NCBI GenBank assembly: GCA_018907035.1
Contig: JACCIC010000297.1
Span: forward strand, 62,001-126,000
Length of the DNA: 64,000 nucleotides
Reading direction: 5' to 3'
From: Sycobia sp. Sy_11
Lineage: Eukaryota > Arthropoda > Insecta > Hymenoptera > Epichrysomallidae
Shown: piece by piece, positions 56,554-64,000 of the stretch
Layout: each line of letters starts with the position of its first letter
How positions within the stretch are numbered: position 1 is the stretch's first letter
The notes under the pieces: model-generated
The model's database searches: none
The model's input: only the letters and a program-made list of their open reading frames with translations
What the model was told of the DNA's origin: nothing
Made by a program: the position numbers and the translations under genes

Positions 56554-57500
56554 AAATACTCCAACTGAATACCAACCATTGCGTAGCAGCTCATGACCTG
56601 CTGAAACAGACAATAAAGGAGCTAAGAATAGACATTGCTGTAATCTCCGAACCATATTGTGACAGGGTCAGACCACAGCGCTGGATAAGTGACACAAGCA
56701 ATAGAGCTGCCCTCTGGATTGGTCAAAATAGGCAGGTACTAAAGCAGTCGAGTCATCGGAGCGAATTGATATCCTGGGCTAAAATACAAGAAATATACGT
56801 CTTTAGTGTATATGCTCCTCCAAGCTTGACGGACAAGCAGTTTGAAATCCTTGTAGCTAAATTAGTTGATGAAGCCATGGACAAGAAACCATTATTAATC
56901 GCTGGCGATTTTAAAGCGTGGTCCACAGCCTGTGGAAGCGCTTCAATAAATAACAGAAGTAGTATGCTGCTTGATGGCCTTAATTCTCTTCAACTCCACG
57001 TGGTTAATAAGGGATTTGAATCCACTTTCATTAGGGCAGATAAACAATTAGTCATTGATGTAACATTCGCCAGTGATGACCTGATTCAGCGGATCCTTAA
57101 TTGGAGAGTAAGCGATCTTTACACCCACAGTGATCATAGGGCGATTTTGTACGAGATTGCAGAGAACAAAGTAAAGAACAAGTGCAGTGAGTGGATGCCC
57201 ACACGGAAATGGAACATCAGATCGCTAGACTGTGAAGTGTTCGCCACTATAATATCAGAAGAGCGTTTAGAATATGGTGCACCAGGCCATCTGGCAAATG
57301 CACTCATGAAGCATATCTCTGAAGCATGTGATGATTCGATGACTAGGACTGAGAGCGGATTTAAACATCGTCAATCTGTCTACTGGTGGACAAATGAAAT
57401 TGCAGAATTGCGCAAACAATGTCATCGCGCACGTAGACTTGCCCAGAGAGCCCGCACCCATCGTGATACGTTTAATAGTTTATTTAAAGAAACACATTGA
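56550..57500 (+). pseudogene. R1-clade LINE ORF2, endonuclease and start of RT, ending in a stop
   Basis: ATG at 56550 within ATGA. The endonuclease starts MKILQLNTNH (normally NLN) and has DIAVISEPY and THSDHRAILYEI. GDFKAW replaces the catalytic GDFNAW, an Asn-to-Lys change. A TGA at 57498-57500 interrupts the frame, which then continues open in the same frame to 58460. Confidence 0.85.
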
Positions 57501-58460
57501 GTGCTTGTCAAGGCCATTAAGGCAAGCAAGCGTCGATGCTTATGGGGACGACCATACAAAACAGTCATGGCACGATTGAGCAGGGCACCAATACAACCCA
57601 CTAGCACGGTATTGATTGATAAGATTGTTTCCGCTCTCTTTCCCAATGACATTCATGCGACTGTACTGCGCACGCAACACTCGGACGATATACCTCCTAT
57701 AACAGAAATGGAGCTACATAATGCTTACGCTAAGACTAGAGACAATGCTGCCCCTGGCCATGATGGTATCCCTAATGCGGCAGTTAAGTTGGCGATACAG
57801 AAGAATCCAGCTATATTTCTAAAAGTATATAATGCTTGTCTTCTTGAGAGTATTTTTCCTGATTGCTGGAAAACTCAAAGGTTAGTCCTGTTACCTAAGA
57901 GCAATAAGCCACTTGATGATCCTTCATCATACAGGCCATTGTGTATGCTCGACACGGTAGGTAAAATATTTGAAAAAATAATATGTAGCCGACTGGAAGC
58001 ATTAACTGAAGGATTGCACGGCTTATCCTCACGCCAATTTGGGTTTCAGAAATCAAAATCAAGAGTGGATGCTATTAAACTGGTAGTGTGTACCGCAAGA
58101 AATGCAATCAGTGGTAAGAGATGGAAAGATGGCACTAAACAGTATTGTGCCATTGTCGCTCTAGATGTCAAGAATGCCTTTAATTCAGCGCGCTGGACTT
58201 CTATTATGAATTCGCTTAAACAGTTCGGAGTACCTGGTTATCTACAGAATGTCGTGGCCAGCTACTTTGAGAATAGGATAATATTATACCGAACGGATGA
58301 AGGTATTGTATCGCATAAGGTTACTGCGGGAATCCCCCAGGACTCGGTTATGGGATCTATATTGTGGAATAGTATGTATGATGGCGTGTTGAGGATTCGA
58401 CAACCGCCTGGTTCAATAACAGTAGGGTACGCCAACGATATCGCTCATCAACATCAATAG
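57501..58460 (+). pseudogene. R1-clade LINE ORF2, reverse transcriptase
   Basis: In frame with the endonuclease segment. RT blocks: DNAAPGHDGIPNAAVKL, WKTQRLVLLPKSNKPLDDPS, SYRPLCMLDTVGKIFEK, LSSRQFGFQKSKSRVDAI, IVALDVKNAFNSARW, AGIPQDSVMGSILWN. The catalytic box is YANDIA instead of YADD, and about 30 codons after it are missing, with a frameshift into the next ORF. Confidence 0.9.
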
Positions 58461-58470
58461 AAGGATTAAG

Positions 58471-59448
58471 TTGGCTGGCCTACAATTAGCGGAGCACAAG
58501 ACAGAAGTAGTTCTTGTCAGCAGTCGTAAGAAGGTAGATAGTATCACTCCTAAAGTTGGTAGCTGCCGCATTAGTTCTGCGCCATCTTTACGATACTTGT
58601 GTGTACAGCTTAATGCCAGGTTAAACTTCAAAGAGCATATAAAGATATCTGTCGAAAAAGCGCAACTTGTTTCAGCTGCCTTGTGTCGGCTCATGAGTAA
58701 CATTGGTAGCCCATGCCCACCCCAGAAGAAGCTATTAGTTTATGTTGTTAATTCTGTCAGCATGTATGCAGCGCCAATCTGGCAGCATGCACGTGGAATT
58801 AAATCGTATTGTGAGCTGGCCATTGCGACCCGTCGCCGCTCCTGTATACGTATTATTAGTGGTTACAGGACAGTATCCACCGACTCTGCTGAGGTACTTG
58901 CCGGAATTCTTCCTTTCGATTTAGCTGCAGATGAACTGGCTAGGCTGCACAACATATGTGAGGCCGCAGAAGATTCTCTACAAGGTGCTAAAAACGTAGA
59001 ACGTCATCGTTCTATAGAAATATGGCAAAAACGATGGAACGATTCTAGCAAAGGTCGATGGACTTATCGTATCCTTCCAGACATACACAGATGGATCAAC
59101 AAGAAACACGGGCAACTAGATTTCCACCTAACCCAGTTGCTGACTGAACATTGTTGGTTTAGGTTCTATTTCCACCGTTTTCACCTGGATAATAATGATT
59201 TCTGCCCCATCTGTCCGACATTGGTTGAGGATGTCGAGCACATATTAGTGAGCTGCCCTCGTTTTAGAATACAACGTGACTACTTGATGAACACCATCCA
59301 TAAGCCAATAAGACCAGAGAGCATCCTATCAATAATGCTGGAATATTCTGAAAACTGGAAGGCAGTAGCCAGTTTCACAAAAGAGGTGATGACCAAACTT
59401 AGATATGCCGATAGAACTAGGCGAATGGCCCAGGCTGAACTAGTCTAG
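58471..59448 (+). pseudogene. R1-clade LINE ORF2, RT thumb and C-terminal domain
   Basis: Resumes with LAGLQLAEHKTEVVLVSSRK (RT block after YADD) and ISGYRTVSTDSAEVLAGILP. The Cys/His tail is FCPICPTLVEDVEHILVSC. It is open to a stop at 59446, followed by about 200 bp of 3' UTR. Confidence 0.9.
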
Positions 59449-59689
59449 CTGATTCTATTTTAAGTTGCAGAGGACGAACACCCAACCCCTCATCACTTGT
59501 GTGGATGGCGGACGTAGGATAGTGTCATAAGAAGAGGAGCCGTATAGGCGAACTAACAGCCCCGCTGAAGTAATATTCCCGGATAGTTCCGGCGGGATGC
59601 TGGTTTCGAGAGGCCACTAGTGCAGAGCTTGCTCTGCCTACGCCTAATAAAACACACACACACACACACACACACACATACTGGGAGTG

Positions 59690-60225
59690 TACATGTTCGA
59701 ATTATAGCATACGAATCTCTTCATAGAAGTCGTACTGACGTATATGGACATTGTTGCATACCAACTATACACGACACTCCCCGTGGAAGTCGTTCCCAAT
59801 CACCTGGAAATCGCATTCTATCATCCGAATACGAAACTCCGTGTGGAAATTGTCCCGACATACCTAAAAATCATTTCCTACCAACTAAACACGATAGTTC
59901 CAGTAGAACTCGGCTCGAGAAATCTAGACATCGCTTCCTAATGACTAAACACAATACTGCCCGTAGACGTCGTCCGAAAAGACCTAGATATCGTATTTTA
60001 CCGTCCCAACACGAATCTTCCCATAGAAGTTGATTTTCTCACACCTGGATGTCGTTTTCTATCAAATAAATACAATATTCCCCGTAGAAATCGCCCAAAG
60101 ACACCTGGACCTCGCAATCTATCATCCGAACACACAACTGCCTATAGAAATCATCTAGAGGAAACGGGATATCATAATCAACCGCCCGTACACGCCAGTA
60201 CAATGTTTCTCAGTAGAAACCGTAT
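59690..60225 (+). repeat. 60-bp minisatellite, about nine diverged copies
   Basis: Units start near 59706, 59761, 59821, 59881, 59941, 60002, 60062 and 60122, with a strict 60-bp period and one 1-bp insertion. Shared core: AACACGA-A-TCCCCGTAGAAGTCGT...ACCTGGA-ATCGCATTCTATC. Because 60 is a multiple of three, one + frame reads as a 20-residue repeat of the type YHPNT-LPVEIVP--L-IAF, interrupted by a stop at 59939. Bounded by the (AC)n LINE insertion and the solo LTR. Confidence 0.9.
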
Positions 60226-60244
60226 TTAAAATGTATATATATAT

Positions 60245-61211
60245 TGTAACGGTGCGCGTGTCCGCCTCGAGCACGAGGACGGCGGGCACGGCCGTTGCAA
60301 ATCTGTGCCCGGCTGGGCTTAGCCCCGAAGGATTCCGGCGAGGGAGAGGGGCGGTCCGCGAAGGGCGAAATATCGCGTTCGGGACTGCGCGTGGAATAGG
60401 ATGGTGAATGGAGCACACTTGATGATAATAAAAAAATAATACAGATAATTAAAATTTAAATACGATTTAATGCCGCGATGCCAAACATACACATACAATG
60501 CAGCGCCTATATACGAGGCGTGCGGGACGCAGGCCGAGGGTCGCCGAGGCGACGGCGCGCGGGGCGTTCGGGAAGAGAGAGAGAAAGAGAGAGAAAAGGA
60601 GCTGCCACTTACAGAGAGCCGGAACCCGCAGGTCTCGCAGCGCATTCTCGAAGCGCAATAGCGCCTTTCTTTGCCGGGGGCGGCGGTGACGTTGACCTCC
60701 GGGAGCCCCGGGATGGGGCGGTTATTCCGCGTAGATGGGGCGGACGACAATTCGTCCGCTCGAGCTCGTATTCGGCGCGGGTACACTGCACACCCTCGCA
60801 CCACTGTAGCACCACGAGCGCGTTAAACCGGCCACTCTCCCCGAGGACCAGGTACGAGGCGGGGGGGTGGGGAACCTTGGAGCACAAGGCAGGTTCCTAC
60901 ACACGATTCGTCGCGGCACGGCGGTAGCAACCGGGAAAAAAAGGGACACGGACGACGTGCGTAGAAGGCCGGTACGCGTTGTTTTCTCCTCGCGGCTCTC
61001 TTTCTTTCTGCCTAATTCGCGCGCGTGGCTGTCTCTCCCCACTCCCCGCTCTCTCTCTCACTTACCTCTCCGCCGGTGGTTGTGCGTCGGCCTGCAACAG
61101 ATAAACATTTCTACATATAAATATACAGATAAATATGTATATGCTACGGCTAGAGAGAGAGCAACGGGACGGGGAAAGCAAGCGTACGCAGTGCTTGCGT
61201 TCCTCGTCACA
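60245..61211 (-). repeat. Solo LTR of the gypsy family at 1-9140, - strand
   Basis: The + strand begins TGTAACGGTGCGCG and ends CCTCGTCACA, the reverse complement of the gypsy LTR ends. It contains the segment deleted from the 3' LTR at 8632-9140, including the TATA-like region (about 60500-60515 here). Flanks are ATAT on both sides (60241-60244 and 61212-61215) within TA repeats, a 4-bp target duplication. More diverged than the two LTRs of the full element, so older. Confidence 0.95.
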
Positions 61212-61215
61212 ATAT

Positions 61216-61573
61216 ATATATCGTATATACCCGTTTTTTAAATTAAATACCGTGAATATTTTAGTAGTGGTGCCAACTAAATTTGATCAAAATTTTGGTA
61301 TGCGAATAGCATATTTTTTAAGCCGACGATGGATATTGCCTTTTTATATATTAAAATTTTTTTTTATACATTTTTATATATTTTATACTTTTATACTTTT
61401 ATATATTTTATGCATTAATATACATAGTTTCGCGGTTGTTGATAAAGAACCCTATTTTGCTATCATTTCTTTTGTTCAAACTAAAAAAAAACAGTGTCTT
61501 GTCACAATTCTGAAGTTAATATAATGTATAAAAACAAAATTATAATTTGTCGTCACAAACTATATACAGTATT
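61216..61573. other. AT-rich sequence between solo LTR and PLE dimer
   Basis: No gene recognised; the ORF overlapping from the LTR to 61524 is chance. Confidence 0.5.
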
Positions 61574-61810
61574 ATTTGTCATACAGATTGAATTGTACTT
61601 ATGTCGACTGCCCATATACAAATTAATAAATATTTTTTATTGGTCTTACAGTCCAATCAATTTAATCTAAAAATAAAAATAAAAAATAAAAATAAAAATA
61701 AATAAATAAAAATAAAATAAAAATTAAAAATAAAAATTAAATTAAAAATTAAATTAAAATTATAATGACAGTCAGACTGTCCTTGTTTACATGCACCCCC
61801 GTAGACTAAT

Positions 61811-61882
61811 CTGAAAATAAAATATTAGCTGAAAAAATTCTTTGTTAGTAAAGTGCAGTCTGACTGCCCCCAACACCCTTAC
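61811..61882 (-). other. Candidate 72-nt intron in the left PLE unit
   Basis: On the - strand AATTAG|GTAAGG opens and TTTTATTTTCAG|ATTAGTC closes a 72-nt segment. The right unit has the mirrored pair at 62222 onward. The canonical Penelope element is known to have a short intron in this region. Confidence 0.55.
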
Positions 61883-61896
61883 CTAATTGAAGACTT

Positions 61897-61935
61897 GTCC
61901 AACGTTTCGAGCTCGCTATGGCTCTCATCAGGGAC
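61897..61935 (-). ncRNA. Hammerhead ribozyme (left PLE unit), intact core
   Basis: The - strand: GTCC (stem I), CTGATGA (core), GAGC with loop CATAGCGA and GCTC (stem II), GAAA (core), AC-GT for a two-base-pair stem III, cleavage residue U, then GGAC (stem I). All invariant core bases are present. Stem III is too short for a stable monomer, so activity may require dimers pairing through the self-complementary ACGT, as described for PLE hammerheads. Confidence 0.75.
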
Positions 61936-62167
61936 TGATGAGAAGCTATCAGATTAACAATGCAAACAATAAAAATTGGTTTAGGAATCTAACTGACAAG
62001 GAAATAGCAGATTTAATGTTAGAGTCTGGTAGATTGGACAGTGTTTATCATTCCTTATTAAGTTGATTGGTTTTGGACAATTTGTGTAGAGGGGGAATTT
62101 ATATTTAATTTACTCAATTTGGTGGTGGGGATGGGTATATATAGATTAGAATATAAGGTTTAGATTA

Positions 62168-62207
62168 GTCCCTGATGAGGAGCCGTAGCGAGCTCGAAAC
62201 GTTGGAC
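62168..62207 (+). ncRNA. Hammerhead ribozyme (right PLE unit), intact core with one extra G in stem II
   Basis: GTCC 62168-62171, CTGATGA 62172-62178, stem II GAGC/GCTC with an extra G before it, GAAA 62196-62199, cleavage expected after U62203, GGAC 62204-62207. Same fold as the left unit in opposite orientation. Confidence 0.7.
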
Positions 62208-62530
62208 AAGTCTTCAATTAGGTAAGGATTTTCGGGACAGTCAGACTGTACTTTACTAACAAAGAATTTTTTCAGCTAATATTTTATTTTCAGATTAGTC
62301 TACGGGGGTGAATATGAACAAGGACAGTCTGACTGTCATTATAATTTTAATTTAATTTTTAATTTAATTTTTATTTTTAATTTTTATTTTATTTTATTTA
62401 TTTATTTATTTATTTATTTTTATTTTTATTTTATTTTTAGATTGAATTGATTGGACTGTAAAACCAATAAAAAATATTTATTAATTTGTCATACAGAACC
62501 ATTTTATAAGAGAAGGGTAAAGAAATACAG

Positions 62531-62563
<33 letters not shown>
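62531..62563. repeat. GA microsatellite
   Basis: (GA)n of about 16 units. Confidence 0.95.
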
Positions 62564-62566
<3 letters not shown>

Positions 62567-62829
62567 CCCCACGTAAGAGAAAATAAAATTTACAAAAATA
62601 AGATATCCATAAGGTGTGAGAGTAATGTCAGATTAACCTGAAGAACAAAAAGATTAATACCGACTAATGTGACACCTTCTTTACGATACGAATCCCAAAG
62701 TTGGATATAAATATTCGTTTGAGCTGGCCTGGTATTAATACATTAAGCGGACTACTTTGAGTTGATGCTCGCGATTCAAGACGCCACCTAGGAGCCGTTG
62801 GTGAAACTGATTATTAAAATCATTAGCTT

Positions 62830-63062
62830 AATTTATTGATGAAAGTAAAATGATTTTCAATAAAAAAACATAGCCTATGTACTTCCCCAGATAATCTAGA
62901 ATCTATATGTCAAATTTCAGAATAATTGGTTCAGTAATTTTTTGGGTTATCGCGTACAAACAAAAACACGCTTTGTCTTTATAAATTAGTATGAGTATAT
63001 GATATGATATTATATGATATGATATGATATGATATGATATGATATGATATGATATGATATAA
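62830..63062 (+). repeat. 3' end of a widespread arthropod interspersed repeat, with TATGA microsatellite tail
   Basis: ACATAGCCTATGTACTTCCC, then a CAAATTTCAGAATAATTGGTTC segment and ACAAACAAAAACACGC...TTTATAAATTAGTATGA are in the order of a common insect repeat 3' end (RTE-like/SINE-like; the family is uncertain). About 12 copies of (TATGA) follow at about 62995-63062. Confidence 0.55.
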
Positions 63063-63610
63063 CATTGCTTATATTGTTAAAAAAAAATTAGATTTTTTGT
63101 TTATGTAAAAATTAAACTTACACTTATATCTACTGTTGTTAAGCAATTAAATATGGAAATTAAATATTTTTCGAACTCGGGGCGCAAAATACGATTTTCT
63201 GCAGCTGTCTAGAGGGAGCAAAATACTACTTTTCTTCCCTAGGGAGGAAATTTGAATGAACGGAACCGTGTAGTCCGGTAGGATTCTCAGTTTTCCGTGC
63301 CTGTGCAACATTTGGCATTTAAGATGTTTAGACTTACGAGTATATGCGCCCGTCGACCGCGGGTTCGACCTTTTTTTTGCACTTTGAGTTAGGTATTCAA
63401 GATTTTAAAATGAAATAAGATTTTTATTCCATCTAAAATTTATTATAAAAATTTTTATGTTTTTTAAGTATTAAACATTATTTATATCTGTTTTTAATTA
63501 GTTTTAATTTAAAATTCTATTTATTATGCTATTAAATATTTTAAAATTTTAATTTGAGCGTAGATTATTAACAAACTTATAATCTTCAATTGATTACTCT
63601 TATTTATTTA
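63063..63610. other. AT-rich sequence, no features recognised
   Basis: No ORF or repeat that I can name. Confidence 0.5.
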
Positions 63611-63675
63611 TAGAAAAGGGGGCTCCGGCCCCAACCCCCGGCGGGGGCTTCACCCCCTGCACCCGCACCACCCAA
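63611..63675. repeat. GC-rich island, probable repeat terminus
   Basis: GGGGGCTCCGGCCCC and AACCCCCGGCGGGGGCTTC followed by ACCCCCTGCACCCGC form nested G/C hairpins in otherwise very AT-rich DNA. Similar GC hairpins cap some insect mobile elements; compare 54800-54815. Confidence 0.45.
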
Positions 63676-64000
63676 TCCTACATCTCTTCTTAACATACTA
63701 TATCAATTTCCAAATAAGAGGAAATTATTTAATTTTATTTTATTCAATTCAAGTAAATTGCATGTATAACCTTAACAGAAAATCGATAATATTATTTTTT
63801 TTAAACCCAACGAATTACATTTTATGTTAGGCAACCTATTTCAGAGCGAGTATCATTTGGACCTTTAGATTTTATGCCTGCTCGCTCTATCTAAGCATGG
63901 CTAATACATGGAGGAGGGTTGACATTCTTTAATTCTGTGAGTTTGCCGTTCAATTTTTTGTGCATTTTTGTGAGAAAGAAAAAGCGTCCTCGTATGGGAA
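63676..64000. other. AT-rich sequence to the window end, no features recognised
   Basis: No ORF or named repeat; a short GC-richer patch lies at 63840-63910. Confidence 0.5.

Larger units (their letters stand above)
55018..59651 (+). mobile_element. R1-clade LINE inserted in an (AC)n microsatellite
   Basis: 4.6 kb, apparently full length, flanked immediately by (CA)n at 54997-55017 and (AC)n at 59652-59678 in the same register. It has ORF1 with three zinc knuckles, ORF2 with APE-type endonuclease, RT and a Cys/His tail, no RNase H, and AATAAA just before the 3' junction. This is the structure of the microsatellite-targeting R1 group (Waldo/Mino type). Frameshifts and a deletion make this copy inactive. 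Confidence 0.9.
61588..62483. mobile_element. Inverted dimer of PLE terminal units with target-site duplication
   Basis: Two ~320-bp terminal units in opposite orientation (about 61615-61935, and 62160-62480 mirrored) around a ~225-bp centre. A perfect 14-bp duplication, ATTTGTCATACAGA, flanks it at 61574-61587 and 62484-62497. Both units carry a hammerhead core at their inner ends, a 72-nt intron-like segment and AATAAA-containing outer ends. No PLE ORF is present. Confidence 0.85.

Noticed and set aside
59690..60225. CRISPR-like array
   Set aside because: Copies are contiguous and diverged with no spacer/repeat alternation, and the genome is eukaryotic.
60319..61241. Several Arg/Ser-rich ORFs on both strands
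   Set aside because: They fall within the GC-rich solo LTR and shift frame relative to the same sequence in the other LTRs.

Overview
This is an animal nuclear window, almost certainly insect (possibly hymenopteran, though nothing here proves the order). The evidence is intron-split host genes, arthropod transposon families (gypsy, copia, R1-clade and I-type LINEs, mellifera-like mariner, Penelope-like elements), AT-rich intergenic DNA and many microsatellites. It is a transposon-dense region in which only two host genes are recognisable, each by its 3' exons: Atg10 on the + strand (exons at 27978-28146 and 33288-33414) and Vps13 on the - strand (exons at 40627-40513, 39580-39449 and 39373-39209). 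The two genes converge, and several mariner and LINE remnants lie between them.

Layout. 1-9140: a nearly complete, young Ty3/gypsy element with intact gag and pol, a tRNA-Lys type primer site and a textbook -1 frameshift signal. Its 3' LTR has lost 445 bp. 9141-9394: AT and TG microsatellites. 10.3-13.9 kb: a decayed copia element. 14.8-17.8 kb: a decayed gypsy element split by a mariner. 17.9-19.2 kb: a Penelope-like element (PLE) remnant. 20.0-20.2 kb: degenerate tandem repeats. 21.2-21.9 kb: an internally deleted mariner. 22.8-25.5 kb: a pair of about 300-bp inverted arms enclosing an intact, possibly active mariner. 25.6-26.7 kb: an LTR-like region with a TATA/Inr promoter. 28-33.4 kb: the Atg10 intron and 3' end, containing a mariner piece and a PLE terminal unit. 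33.8-34.9 kb: a LINE tail. 36.4-39.1 kb: two mariner remnants. 40.9-46.0 kb: a degenerate I-like LINE with RNase H. 46.3-51.6 kb: a 5.3-kb palindrome carrying a solo LTR and a tiny retroposon. 55.0-59.65 kb: an R1-clade LINE sitting inside an (AC)n tract. 59.7-60.2 kb: a 60-bp minisatellite. 60.2-61.2 kb: a solo LTR of the first gypsy family. 61.6-62.5 kb: an inverted PLE dimer carrying two hammerhead ribozyme motifs. The rest is AT-rich DNA with repeat ends.

Most interesting themes. (1) A family of about 360-bp PLE terminal units carries hammerhead ribozyme cores, a 72-nt intron and terminal inverted repeats. (2) Two unrelated retroelements sit in specific microsatellites: gypsy copies in (AT)n, whose integrase tail has two AT-hook-like motifs, and an R1-clade LINE in (AC)n. 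(3) The gypsy gag-pol junction has a full slippery heptamer plus an H-type pseudoknot. (4) Two very short retroposons share the same 5' end and have perfect target-site duplications.
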